A stretch of 64,000 bases of DNA from Deltaproteobacteria bacterium (lineage in GTDB: Bacteria > Desulfobacterota > Binatia > UBA9968): assembly GCA_016193465.1 (NCBI GenBank), contig JACPSE010000023.1, positions 1 to 64,000 of the forward strand, in the 5' to 3' direction. Under the pieces are notes generated by a model. The model had not been told where the DNA came from. It searched no databases and saw nothing but the letters and a program-made list of their open reading frames with translations. Shown in pieces: positions 30,084-39,606 of the stretch; the first letter of the stretch is position 1; the number at the start of each line of letters is the position of its first letter. Position numbers and translations under genes: made by a program.

Positions 30084-31250
30084 GTGGCGGACAAGCTTAC
30101 CATCAAAATCATCCGTAAGATCAGCGAGGTAGAGCGGGCTGACTGGGACCGGCTCCTGGGCAAAGGCTCTCCCTTCATGATGTGGGACTGGCTCGATGCC
30201 TTCGAGCAGACCGGCTGCGTGAAGGAGGAGAGCGGCTGGCTGCCGCACCACGTCATTGTCGAAAAGGGAGGAAAAGTCATCGGCGGCTGCCCCATGTATC
30301 TCAAGCTCCACAGCATGGGGGAATTCGTCTTTGACTTTGAATGGGCCGACTATGCGCACCGTCAGGGCATCCGCTACTATCCCAAAATGCTCGTCGGGGT
30401 GCCTTTCACGCTGGTTACAGGGCCGCGCTTTGTTACCGATTCCCGCGAGGATCGGCAAAGGCTGATCCAATTTATGGGACAGGCGCTCATCCGGGCCGCG
30501 CGCGAGAATAAGATCTCTTCGGTCCACGTTAATTTTTGCCTAAAGGATGAAGGGGAGGCGCTTGAGCAAATCGGCTTCATGCCGAGAATCGGCCTTCAGT
30601 ATCACTGGCACAATCGCGGTTACGACTCTTTCGACGACTATCTTGCCGCTTTTCGCAGCGACCGGCGCACCAAGATCAAGCGCGAGCGGAGGGAGATTTT
30701 AGAGCGCGGCATCACCATTCGGGCCGTCCAGGGCGAGGAGCTGACGGCGGCGCACTTGGGCACCATGTTCGAGCTTTACAAGGGACACGTCGACGAGCTT
30801 TATTACGGCAGGCAGTATCTCACACGGGAATTCTTCGACGAGCTATTCCGCCGCTTCGCTCCCTACGTCTGCCTCATGCTTGCAGAGCGAGACTCGAAAA
30901 TCATCGCCGGCACGTTTAATATTCAGGACCATGCAGTCCTCTACGGCCGCTACTGGGGAGCCTTCGAGGAAGAGCGTTATCTCCACTTCAACGTCTGCTA
31001 CTATTCGGCCATCGAGCACTGCATCCGGCACGGGCTTGAGCGCTTCGAGGCCGGCGCCGGGGGAAGCTTCAAGCAACTGCGCGGCCTGGAACCCCAGCCG
31101 ACTAGAAGCTTTCATTACATCGTCCATGAAGCATTCCGGCGCCTCGTGGAGCGGCACCTCAGACAAGAAACGGAAGTGATTCAGCGCAAGCGCGCAGCGC
31201 TGCTCGAGAAGAGCCAGCTAAAAGACAGAGAAGAAGGCAATAGGCAGTAG
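30084..31250 (+). CDS. FemAB-like / peptidogalycan biosynthesis (DUF482) GNAT-fold protein
   Basis: SPFMMWDWLDAFEQTGCV; GVPFTLVTGPRF; ARENKISSVHVNF. Confidence 0.85.
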   Translation: MADKLTIKIIRKISEVERADWDRLLGKGSPFMMWDWLDAFEQTGCVKEESGWLPHHVIVEKGGKVIGGCPMYLKLHSMGEFVFDFEWADYAHRQGIRYYPKMLVGVPFTLVTGPRFVTDSREDRQRLIQFMGQALIRAARENKISSVHVNFCLKDEGEALEQIGFMPRIGLQYHWHNRGYDSFDDYLAAFRSDRRTKIKRERREILERGITIRAVQGEELTAAHLGTMFELYKGHVDELYYGRQYLTREFFDELFRRFAPYVCLMLAERDSKIIAGTFNIQDHAVLYGRYWGAFEEERYLHFNVCYYSAIEHCIRHGLERFEAGAGGSFKQLRGLEPQPTRSFHYIVHEAFRRLVERHLRQETEVIQRKRAALLEKSQLKDREEGNRQ

Positions 31251-31325
31251 GCAACAGGCAATAGGCAAAAGGCGGAAGGATGAAGGGTGAAAGCGGAAAG
31301 CGGAAGGCGAAAGGCGAAAGGGAGA
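31235..31325. repeat. 13-unit in-phase 7-bp array with word transition AGGCAAT to AGGATGA/AAGCGGA/AGGCGAA
   Basis: AGGCAAT AGGCAGT AGGCAAC AGGCAAT AGGCAAA AGGCGGA AGGATGA AGGGTGA AAGCGGA AAGCGGA AGGCGAA AGGCGAA AGGGAGA. Confidence 0.9.
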
Positions 31326-31370
31326 GCCCCGAGGGGAGCGCGAGTGAGGCTGCGGACAAGCCCTTCGGGA

Positions 31371-31426
31371 TCTCAAATGGCAAATTTCAAATCTCAAATC
31401 TGAGATATGAGATCTGCAATCTGAGA
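31371..31426. repeat. 8-unit in-phase 7-bp array switching TCTCAAA to TCTGAGA
   Basis: TCTCAAA TGGCAAA TTTCAAA TCTCAAA TCTGAGA TATGAGA TCTGCAA TCTGAGA. Confidence 0.9.
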
Positions 31427-31556
31427 TTCCGAGCGAAGCGAGGACGGCCATCGGCCGCAGCCGAATGCGCGCTCCCAAGGGCATGGCATACGATCATTCC
31501 TTGACAGGGACTGTGCTTTCCTTTAACGTTCCATCTATCCTTATATTAATATTAAA

Positions 31557-32597
31557 GTGGCGGGCAGAAAAACAATAACCTACAAAAAAGCCGGGGTGGA
31601 TATTTCCGCCGCGGACCACCTGGTGCGGCGCATCCGTCCCATCGCTCTTAAGACAGCGCGCCCCGGCCTTTTGGCCGGTGTCGGCGGCTTCAGCGCCTTG
31701 TTCGACCTCAAGAGTCGAAATTACCGCCACCCGGTTCTGGTCTCCTCCACCGATGGGGTTGGCACCAAACTCAAGATCGCCTTCATGATGGACGTCCATA
31801 ATACGGTGGGCATTGATCTCGTGGCTATGGGAGTCAACGATATCCTGACCCAGGGGGCCGAGCCGCTTTTTTTCCTCGACTATTTTGCCACCGGCAAGCT
31901 CAGGCCAGAGACCGCCCTGAAGGTGATCCGCGGCATCGCTGCCGGGTGCCGCATCGCAGGCTGCGCGCTAATCGGCGGCGAGACGGCGGAGATGCCCTCT
32001 TTTTACAGCGACGGCGAGTATGACTTGGCCGGATTTGCCGTGGGCGCGGTGGAAAGAGAAAAGATTCCCGATCCCGCTAAGATTGTCTCAGGCGATATTC
32101 TCCTTGGACTCCCCTCGAGCGGGCTCCACAGCAACGGCTACTCACTGGCGCGCAAGGTTCTATTAGAGATGAAGGGTCTCAAACTCGGAGACCGGATTTC
32201 GGAACTGGGGCGCACCCTTGGAGAGGAATTGCTGGAGCCTACCCGCATCTACGCTAAAGTGATTCGAACCCTGCTCCAGCGCCATCCCATCAAGGGGATA
32301 GCGCACATCACGGGAGGGGGGATTCCGGGAAATCTTCCGAGAATCTTTCCCCAAGGGCGGCGGGCATGGATACGGCGCCGGAGTTGGCCGCGCCCTGCCA
32401 TTTTCGATTTGACTCAAAGATTCGGGGGTGTTTCGCAGGCCGAGATGGATCGCGCCTTCAATAACGGTCTCGGCATTATCCTGGTTGTGGGGAAAAGGGA
32501 GGTGGAAGAAATCGGGCGCACGCTCCAGAAGACGGGCGAAAAATACTATTTGATCGGGGAGGTCAGGAAAGGAGAGAGGGGAGTCACTTTTATTTAA
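31557..32597 (+). CDS. purM: phosphoribosylformylglycinamidine cyclo-ligase
   Basis: STDGVGTKLKIAFMMDVHNTVGIDLVAMGVNDILTQGAEPLFFLDYFATGKL; GTG start. Confidence 0.96.
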   Translation: MAGRKTITYKKAGVDISAADHLVRRIRPIALKTARPGLLAGVGGFSALFDLKSRNYRHPVLVSSTDGVGTKLKIAFMMDVHNTVGIDLVAMGVNDILTQGAEPLFFLDYFATGKLRPETALKVIRGIAAGCRIAGCALIGGETAEMPSFYSDGEYDLAGFAVGAVEREKIPDPAKIVSGDILLGLPSSGLHSNGYSLARKVLLEMKGLKLGDRISELGRTLGEELLEPTRIYAKVIRTLLQRHPIKGIAHITGGGIPGNLPRIFPQGRRAWIRRRSWPRPAIFDLTQRFGGVSQAEMDRAFNNGLGIILVVGKREVEEIGRTLQKTGEKYYLIGEVRKGERGVTFI

Positions 32598-32601
32598 GGC
32601 A

Positions 32602-32681
32602 GCTATCAGCGCTCAGCTTTCAGCTTAAGAAAAAGCACTATGAGTTTTAAGCTGATTGCTGACGGCTGAATGCTGATCGCT
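32602..32681. repeat. 7-bp-period fold-back array (TCAGC / GCTGA words)
   Basis: GCTATCA GCGCTCA GCTTTCA GCTTAAG ... GCTGATT GCTGACG GCTGAAT GCTGATC. Confidence 0.85.
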
Positions 32682-32693
32682 CTCCAAAAAATT

Positions 32694-33356
32694 ATGGCGC
32701 GACAGCTTCCTTTAGGCGTGCTCATCTCCGGCAGTGGCACCAATCTCCAGGCGATCATTAACGCCGTCGAAGCAAAGCAGCTCGATGCCGTCATCCGAGT
32801 AGTGATCAGTAATCGCGAAGATGCTTACGGACTGGTCCGGGCAAAAAAACATACCATCCCGACCGAGGTCCTGGATCACCGCAAGTTCCCCAGCCGAGAG
32901 GCGTATGATCAGGCCCTGATCGAGATTCTTGAGAAGCACCAGGTAGAGCTGGTTATCCTGGCGGGCTTCATGCGTCTGCTCTCTCCTGTTTTGGTGAAGG
33001 CATTTTCCAACCGCATCATGAACGTCCATCCGGCCTTGCTGCCAGCCTTTCCGGGGCTGCACGTGCAGAAGAAAGCGGTGGAGCACGGGGTCCGCTTTTC
33101 CGGCTGCACCGTCCATTTCGTGAACGAGGAATGCGACGAGGGGCCGATTATTATCCAGGCGGTCGTGCCGGTTTTCCCCGATGATACCGAGGAGTCCCTC
33201 TCCGCGAGGATACTGAAGGAGGAACACCGGATCTATCCGAGGGCCATCCAGCTTTACAGCGAAGGAAGGCTCCGAGTGGTAGGGCGGAGGGTCCTGGTCG
33301 ATGGACTGGAAGAAGATGAGAATCAGCTCCTCGTCAACCCGCCGTTGAAAGGATGA
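32694..33356 (+). CDS. purN: phosphoribosylglycinamide formyltransferase
   Basis: LGVLISGSGTNLQAI; VLAGFMRLLSPVL; NVHPALLPAFPG; start set at MARQLPLGV, downstream of repeat. Confidence 0.95.
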   Translation: MARQLPLGVLISGSGTNLQAIINAVEAKQLDAVIRVVISNREDAYGLVRAKKHTIPTEVLDHRKFPSREAYDQALIEILEKHQVELVILAGFMRLLSPVLVKAFSNRIMNVHPALLPAFPGLHVQKKAVEHGVRFSGCTVHFVNEECDEGPIIIQAVVPVFPDDTEESLSARILKEEHRIYPRAIQLYSEGRLRVVGRRVLVDGLEEDENQLLVNPPLKG

Positions 33357-33823
33357 AGAAGGGTGGCTACATCGTATCTGCCTGTCTTGTGGGCCGGCGC
33401 TGCCGTTACGACGGAGAGGACAAAAGCCACTCTGGAGTTGTCCGTTTCCTTCGGAGAAGAAAGTATCTCGCGCTTTGTCCCGAGATGCTAGCCGGTTGGA
33501 AGAGCCCGCGTCCCGCGGTCGAGTTGCGCGGCGGTGGCGCCGCTCAAGTGAGTGAGGGGGTGGCGAGGATAAAGGACGCGCGGGGAAGGGATCGGACGGA
33601 GACCCTTATCAGGGGAGTCCACAGGGCGCTGCGACGGGCCGTCGCGTTTGAGGCGCGTGAAGCCATACTCAAGGAGAAAAGCCCTTCTTGCGGTGTCGAG
33701 CGTGTCTATCGTGATGGAAGGCTCGGCCGCGGGGAGGGGCTCTTCACGTATTGGCTGCGCAAAAACGGCATCAGCGTGCGCTCAGAGGAGGAACTTTCCG
33801 CGAAGAGAGCCGCAAAACCATGA
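33353..33823 (+). CDS. DUF523 domain protein
   Basis: VSACLVGRRCRYDGEDK; LALCPEMLAG; LKEKSPSCGVERVYRDG. Confidence 0.92.
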   Translation: MKKGGYIVSACLVGRRCRYDGEDKSHSGVVRFLRRRKYLALCPEMLAGWKSPRPAVELRGGGAAQVSEGVARIKDARGRDRTETLIRGVHRALRRAVAFEAREAILKEKSPSCGVERVYRDGRLGRGEGLFTYWLRKNGISVRSEEELSAKRAAKP

Positions 33824-34800
33824 GCCGTTCCACCCTCACGTTTCTCTTGAAGACCCTGGTGAGCCTGGGCATTCTGGCCTTTCTCTTCTCCCGGATCAAC
33901 ACTGCTCAGCTTGTTGGGGCGCTAACCTCTGCACGCCTCTCCTACCTCGCGGTCGCGCTGGCCGGCTATTTTCTCGGACAGCTTCTCTGCTCCGTCAGGT
34001 GGGGTTTGCTGGCGCGGCCGTTGGGTTTTGAGAACGGCGCCAAGGACTTTGCCATCTTCTATTTTATCGGCATGTTTTTTAACCTCTTTGCCCCGAGCAC
34101 GATCGGCGGAGATGTCGGGCGGGTCTTCTACCTGGCCCGCGGCGGACGAAGAAAGGAAGGGCAGCAATGGACAGGGGCCACGCTCTCGGCCCTGATCTCC
34201 GTGCTGGCGGATCGGATTATAGGATTGGTTGTGCTGGTCTGGATCGGGGCCGCGGCGCTGGCGCTCTTTTCAAACTATGACCTTCCCTTGGCCGTGCGCA
34301 CGATCACGTTCGCCCTGGCGGCCTGCTCGATTCTCGGCTGGCTGTTGCTGGCGCCCCTTCACCGGCTGGCCGAGCGGTGGGGCGTCCCCAGGGCGAAGAA
34401 TCTCCTGCAGGGATTGGCGACCTACACGGGAAACCACTGGACCATCGTGGTCACCGTTGTCATCTCCCTGATCGCCCACGTCATCCAGTCGTGGATGCAT
34501 ATCCTTCTGGGCCGCTCCCTTGGGGTGGAGATTCCGTGGTCCTACGTCTTTATTCTCTACCCGCTCGTTGGGATCTTTAGCTCCCTGCCGGTGAGCCTGA
34601 ACGGGATCGGGCTGCGGGAAGGGGGCTATCTCTTTTTGCTCGGCCAGATTGACGTGAGCCCGGAGAAGGCCATCGCCTTCTCTTTTCTCTGGCTGATTAT
34701 CGTTGCCCTCGACAGCCTGATCGGCGGGGTTGTATTTGTTCTGAAAAAGAGCCCCAAGCCCTCAACCCTGGTTCCAGTGATAAACGATCAAACCAAGTAG
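33820..34800 (+). CDS. lysylphosphatidylglycerol synthase TM-region (UPF0104) family membrane protein
   Basis: Multi-TM; FFNLFAPSTIGGDVGRVFYLAR; PVSLNGIGLREGGY; ATGA overlap. Confidence 0.9.
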   Translation: MSRSTLTFLLKTLVSLGILAFLFSRINTAQLVGALTSARLSYLAVALAGYFLGQLLCSVRWGLLARPLGFENGAKDFAIFYFIGMFFNLFAPSTIGGDVGRVFYLARGGRRKEGQQWTGATLSALISVLADRIIGLVVLVWIGAAALALFSNYDLPLAVRTITFALAACSILGWLLLAPLHRLAERWGVPRAKNLLQGLATYTGNHWTIVVTVVISLIAHVIQSWMHILLGRSLGVEIPWSYVFILYPLVGIFSSLPVSLNGIGLREGGYLFLLGQIDVSPEKAIAFSFLWLIIVALDSLIGGVVFVLKKSPKPSTLVPVINDQTK

Positions 34801-36152
34801 CGGAGAAAGACCGTCGCCAGACCCAGGAAAGAGAGGAAACCGAAGACATCGGTAAAGGCGGTGACGAAGATCCCCGACCCCAGCGCCGGGTCCAAGCGTG
34901 CCTGCTTCAAAGCCAGTGGGATGACGGTTCCGGCAAGGGCTGCCACGAAGAGGTTGATAATCATGGCCAATGCGAGTACCACTCCCAGGATCGGGTTACC
35001 CTTCCAGAGATAAGCCACTACGGCCACCAGGATTCCGGCCACGCATCCAACAGTGATTCCCACGGTCACTTCCTTCAAGACAGCACGCCACGCCGATGAA
35101 AATTCCAGCTCTCCCAGGGCGATTCCCCGCACGACCACGGTGAGAGTCTGTATGCCGCAGTTTCCTCCCATGCCGGCCACCACTGGCATAAAGATGGCCA
35201 GGGCTACAGCCTTCTCGATGGTGCCCTCGAAAAGAGCTACCACGGATGCGGCCAGCATGGCCGTTAAGAGATTCAAGGTTGTCCACGGAAGCCGCTTCCG
35301 GATGGAGAGTTGGGGCGGGCTGAACACCCTGTCCTCCTCTTCCAACCCGGCCATTCTGTACATGTCCTCTGTGGTCTCTTTGTCAATAATGTCAATGACG
35401 TCGTCTACCGTGATAATTCCCGCGAGACGGCCTTCATGGTCCACGATCGGCAAGGCCAAAAGTTCATACTTCGAGACCAGTCGCGCGGCTTCCTCTTGGT
35501 CCATGGAAACATCTGCTCGGATAGGATCGACGATCATCATGTCATGCAACGTCCGGTCGTGCGGCGCGATGACTAGGTTGCGGATGGGAACGACTCCGAC
35601 CAGCCTGCCGGATTCTTCTACGACATAGAGGTAAAAGAAGGTCTCCAGTTCTCCACGTTCGCGGATCCTGTCAATGGCCCCCTGCGCGGTGGTGGCGGGC
35701 GAAAGCGCCAGGTAGTCCGTGGTCATGATTCTTCCGACCGTCCCCTCTGGATAACTGATCAGTTGCCGGACCCTTTCCCGGCTGTCCGGATCCACCAGGG
35801 AGAGGACTTTCTCTCTTCTCTCCTCGGGCAGGCTGTCGGTGAAAGTCACCGCGTCGTCCGGGTCGGCGCGGGCGATCACGCGGGCGACCTTTTCATCCTC
35901 GATCAGAGCCAGGATCTCCGGCAATAGGTCCAGCGGGAGTTCCTTAAGGGTCTTGGCGGCTCGACGGGCAGAAAAGAGGACGTCAAACAAGACACGCACC
36001 TCAGTCGGCTCCAGGTCCTTGAAGAGGAGCGCGATATCGGCAGGGTGGCTCTTGCCGATCATCCTCAGGATGCGATCCGGAGTGGTGGTCCGTATCAGCT
36101 CGCGGACCGTTTCATGATTCAGCGCTGGCGATTTCATAAAATTTTCCGCCAT
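34788..36152 (-). CDS. mgtE: magnesium transporter MgtE
   Basis: MgtE N domain, CBS pair, C-terminal GGNCGIQTLTVVVRGIALGE. Confidence 0.95.
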   Translation of the reverse strand: MAENFMKSPALNHETVRELIRTTTPDRILRMIGKSHPADIALLFKDLEPTEVRVLFDVLFSARRAAKTLKELPLDLLPEILALIEDEKVARVIARADPDDAVTFTDSLPEERREKVLSLVDPDSRERVRQLISYPEGTVGRIMTTDYLALSPATTAQGAIDRIRERGELETFFYLYVVEESGRLVGVVPIRNLVIAPHDRTLHDMMIVDPIRADVSMDQEEAARLVSKYELLALPIVDHEGRLAGIITVDDVIDIIDKETTEDMYRMAGLEEEDRVFSPPQLSIRKRLPWTTLNLLTAMLAASVVALFEGTIEKAVALAIFMPVVAGMGGNCGIQTLTVVVRGIALGELEFSSAWRAVLKEVTVGITVGCVAGILVAVVAYLWKGNPILGVVLALAMIINLFVAALAGTVIPLALKQARLDPALGSGIFVTAFTDVFGFLSFLGLATVFLRYLV

Positions 36153-36287
36153 GGGCGACTTTCCCCTTCTTAACCGTTGCCATGAGCTTTTGCAATCTTT
36201 TTTTGTGCCGCAGACTAGGCTTAAAGCGAGTCTCGAAATCTGATATGTTAGCCTGCGGTATCTTTAGCAAGGAAAAGGAGAGATCAG

Positions 36288-37742
36288 ATGTCGCAGAAGA
36301 GATATTCTTTGAGGGTCCTGATATCGGCAGCGATCGGCTCATTTGCTCTGGCGGCTGTCTTCTTCCACGCGCCGGCGAGCGCGCCGGTGATGGCCACCCA
36401 TACTGTTCCTGGCGCCGGGCGGCCGCTCTCTTTTTCGGCGATTGCGCGTAAGGCGATGCCGGTTGTGGTCAACATTTCCACCACCCTACAGAAGGGATCG
36501 CGCTCGGGCGCTGGGGCCTTTGGGAGTCTGGATCCGTTCGAGGATTTTTTTAACCGCTTCTTCGGAGAGGCGGTCCCGAAGGAAACGCCGCAGCGGAGCC
36601 TGGGATCGGGAATCCTTATCAGCAAGGAAAGGGAGATTCTCACCAATTACCACTTGGTCAAGAACGCCGATCTGATCAAGGTCAAGCTCTCGGATCAGGC
36701 GGAGTATGAGGCGCGGGTCATTGGCAAGGACGAGCGGACCGATCTCGCGCTGATCAGAATTGGCAAGGGAGCTGGCAACTTACCGGTGGCACGATGGGGA
36801 AGCTCAGCGAGCCTCGACGTGGGGGACTGGGTTATGGCCATCGGAAATCCTTTTGGTCTGGAGTTGACAGTGACTGCCGGGATAGTCAGCGCCAAGGGAA
36901 GGGTGATCGGCGCTGGACCCTACGACAACTTCATTCAGACAGACGCCTCCATTAACCCTGGAAACAGCGGTGGACCGCTCATCAATATGCAGGGAGAAGT
37001 CGTGGGGGTGAACACCGCCATTTTTAGCCAGAGCGGTGGAAATATCGGCATCGGCTTCGCCATTCCGGTGGAACTGGCGAAGAAGATCGTTGACCAACTT
37101 AGAAAGAATGGGCGTGTCATCCGAGGGTGGCTGGGTGTTAAGGCGCAAGACGTGCCGTCACAGCTAGCCGCCTCTTTGGGCGTTGCCCGCGGCAGCGGGG
37201 TTATGGCCGTAGTGACTGACGTCGCGGAAAAGAGTCCGGCGGCCGAGGCTGGAATCAAGCCGGGCGATGTCATATTGGAGTTCAACGGTAAGCCTCTTCC
37301 GAAGAGCCAGGATCTACCTTCCCTGGTGGCGGACACGCCGCCAGGCCAGAAAGTAACCCTTAGGATCGCCCGCGAGAAGAGCGAACGAAACATTACTGTT
37401 CATGTCGGGGAGCTCCCCGATGAAAGGGAGCCGGTCTCCCAAGCGGAAGGGAGGGAAACGGAGCTTGGCCTTAGAGTGCAGAAAGTCACCCCGGAGCTTT
37501 CGCGCCGCCATGGATTAAGCACGACCAAGGGAATCATGGTGCTCGATGTCAAACCCGGAAGTCCTGCGGATCAGGCAGGGATTGAGTCTGGAGATGTTAT
37601 CCGGGAGGTCAACCAGCGTCCGGTGAACACGGTAAGAGATTTCGAAAACTCTGTGCGGCAAAGCAAAAAGGGAGATCGCCTGTTGCTACTTGTGCAGAGA
37701 GGGGAGAACGCAGTATTCTTTGCCCTAAAGAAAAAGGGCTAA
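36288..37742 (+). CDS. Do-like serine protease with two PDZ domains
   Basis: GSGILISKEREILTNYHLV, DLALIRI, TDASINPGNSGGPLINMQGEVVGVN. Confidence 0.95.
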   Translation: MSQKRYSLRVLISAAIGSFALAAVFFHAPASAPVMATHTVPGAGRPLSFSAIARKAMPVVVNISTTLQKGSRSGAGAFGSLDPFEDFFNRFFGEAVPKETPQRSLGSGILISKEREILTNYHLVKNADLIKVKLSDQAEYEARVIGKDERTDLALIRIGKGAGNLPVARWGSSASLDVGDWVMAIGNPFGLELTVTAGIVSAKGRVIGAGPYDNFIQTDASINPGNSGGPLINMQGEVVGVNTAIFSQSGGNIGIGFAIPVELAKKIVDQLRKNGRVIRGWLGVKAQDVPSQLAASLGVARGSGVMAVVTDVAEKSPAAEAGIKPGDVILEFNGKPLPKSQDLPSLVADTPPGQKVTLRIAREKSERNITVHVGELPDEREPVSQAEGRETELGLRVQKVTPELSRRHGLSTTKGIMVLDVKPGSPADQAGIESGDVIREVNQRPVNTVRDFENSVRQSKKGDRLLLLVQRGENAVFFALKKKG

Positions 37743-37757
37743 AGGCAAGAACTTGCC

Positions 37758-37826
37758 TTCAGCTATCGGCAGTCAGCAACTCATTTTGGACCCGAAGCTG
37801 AAGGCTGACCGCTGATGGCTGGTTGC
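37758..37826. repeat. 7-bp-period fold-back array (TCAGC / GCTGA words)
   Basis: TTCAGCTATCGGCAGTCAGC ... GCTGAAG GCTGACC GCTGATG GCTGGTT; preceded by AGGCAAG-AA-CTTGCCT. Confidence 0.8.
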
Positions 37827-37846
37827 CTACGAACCAAGGAGGATTT

Positions 37847-38053
37847 ATGTTTGGACTTGGGTTTCAGGAACTGTTGATTATCTTGGTTATCGCCCTGATC
37901 ATTTTCGGCCCGGGCAAGCTCCCGCAGATCGGCAGCGGATTGGGCAAGGCTATTCGTGACTTCAAAAAGGGCGTCAGCGGCGAGGAGTCGGACGAAGTGG
38001 CCAAGGATGAAAAGGGCTCCAAGAAAAACGACTCCAAAGAGCTCCCACGCTAA
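37847..38053 (+). CDS. tatA: Sec-independent translocase TatA/E
   Basis: [42 protein letters not shown]. Confidence 0.96.
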   Translation: MFGLGFQELLIILVIALIIFGPGKLPQIGSGLGKAIRDFKKGVSGEESDEVAKDEKGSKKNDSKELPR

Positions 38054-38072
38054 AGGGTCGGAAGGACCGCTT

Positions 38073-38858
38073 ATGGGAGAGATCTCTGAAAAATGGGGCT
38101 TCAAGGGTCTCTACCCTGTCGAGCTGGCGAGCGAGTACCTGGGAGGACTTGGCCTTCTCTCATATGAGGTGGCGCGGTGCTTGCGGAAGCGATGGGAGGG
38201 TGGTCTGATCCTGGAGCAAATGGAACGCATCGGGGTGCGCTCTCTTTCCATTGTGCTCCTTACCGCGGTGTTCACGGGAATGGTCCTGGCCCTGCAGATG
38301 GGCAACTACCTCACGCGTTTCGGCGCAAAACCCTATGCCGGAAGAATCCTGGCCCTTTCGATGTTGCGGGAGATGGGTCCGGTGCTGACCGCTCTCATGA
38401 TCGGGGGACGGGTCGGGGCTGGAATCACGGCGGAAATCGGCTCGATGAACGTCACCGAGCAGATCGATGCCATGCGCTCTCTGGGAATCAACCCGATCCA
38501 AAAATTGGTCTTGCCGCGGCTCATGGCCCTGCTGGTGATGCTCCCATTGCTCACCGTTCTCGCCGATTTCGTGGGCATCCTGGGAGGGCTCGTGATCACT
38601 ACATTGGAGCTCGACATCCCCGCGGACTTTTACTTGAACTCGATTATCCAGTTTATCAAATTCCAGGATCTCTTCAGCGGTCTGGGAAAGACCGTTTTCT
38701 TTGCCTTTTTTATCGCCATCATCGCCTGTTATAACGGACTTGAGGTGAGCGGCGGCGCCGATGGGGTGGGACGTGCGACCACGCAGACCGTGGTGACGAC
38801 CTCCATCACGATCCTGGTATCGGATTTTTTCTTGACCAAGCTCTTTCTCCAGCTATGA
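38073..38858 (+). CDS. mlaE: MlaE-type lipid ABC transporter permease
   Basis: LREMGPVLTALMIGGRVGAGITAEIGSMNVTEQIDAMRSLGINPI. Confidence 0.95.
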   Translation: MGEISEKWGFKGLYPVELASEYLGGLGLLSYEVARCLRKRWEGGLILEQMERIGVRSLSIVLLTAVFTGMVLALQMGNYLTRFGAKPYAGRILALSMLREMGPVLTALMIGGRVGAGITAEIGSMNVTEQIDAMRSLGINPIQKLVLPRLMALLVMLPLLTVLADFVGILGGLVITTLELDIPADFYLNSIIQFIKFQDLFSGLGKTVFFAFFIAIIACYNGLEVSGGADGVGRATTQTVVTTSITILVSDFFLTKLFLQL

Positions 38859-39592
38859 GTGGCAACGGCTTTATTGAATGTCGCAATCTCTGTAAGTCTT
38901 TTGGCGAAAAAGCCGTGCTTCAGGGAGTGAGTTTGGCCGTGCAGCGGGGCGAGACGATGGTAATCCTGGGCGGCAGCGGCTCGGGCAAAACGGTCCTGCT
39001 GAAGCATATGAATGGGCTGATCGGTCCGGAATCCGGAGAGGTGTTACTCGATGGGCTGGAGATCTCGCGCATGGAGGAGGACGAGCTCACGGAGGTCAGA
39101 AAAAAGGTGGCGATGGTCTTTCAGGGTTGCGCCCTATTTGACTCGATGACCGTCGGTGAAAATATTGCCTATCCGTTGAGCGAGCACACGACGCTGTCAG
39201 TTGAGGAGGTCAGGGACCGGGTCAGAGAGGCCCTCGTCTTGGTCGGACTGGAGGGATGCGAAGATCTCTATCCCGCCGAGATGAGCGGAGGGATGAAGAA
39301 ACGCGCGGCCTTGGCGCGCGCCCTGATCTTGCGGCCCGAGGCGCTTCTCTATGACGAGCCCACTACCGGGCTGGATCCCATAATGACCCATCGCATCAAT
39401 CGGCTGATCCGCGACCTGCAAAAGAAACTGGCGGTCACCTCGGTGGTTGTCACCCACGATCTCCAGAGCGCCTTTGTCGTGGCGGATCGCCTTGCCTTTC
39501 TCGAGAAAGGCCTGATCCGGTTTGTCGGCACCAGGGAAGAGTTTCAGGCATCCAAGGACCTCGCGCTGCACGAGTTTCTTGCTGACGGATAG
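38855..39592 (+). CDS. MlaF-type ABC ATPase
   Basis: LGGSGSGKTVLLKHMNGL; MSGGMKKRAALARAL; LLYDEPTTGLDPI. Confidence 0.95.
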   Translation: MSGNGFIECRNLCKSFGEKAVLQGVSLAVQRGETMVILGGSGSGKTVLLKHMNGLIGPESGEVLLDGLEISRMEEDELTEVRKKVAMVFQGCALFDSMTVGENIAYPLSEHTTLSVEEVRDRVREALVLVGLEGCEDLYPAEMSGGMKKRAALARALILRPEALLYDEPTTGLDPIMTHRINRLIRDLQKKLAVTSVVVTHDLQSAFVVADRLAFLEKGLIRFVGTREEFQASKDLALHEFLADG

Positions 39593-39606
39593 GGGGGAGC
39601 TCTCGC

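Noticed and set aside
31159-31484. Minus-strand ORFs encoding PFAYCLLPTAYCLLLC and SRSPRGSPFRLSPSAFRFHPSSFRLLPIACCLLPIAF
   Set aside because: Translation of the 7-bp repeat array; low-complexity ghost ORFs, not genes.
32330-32400. Possible local frameshift in purM (GRRAWIRRRSWPRP)
   Set aside because: Flanking conserved PurM motifs stay in one frame; divergence alone is not enough.
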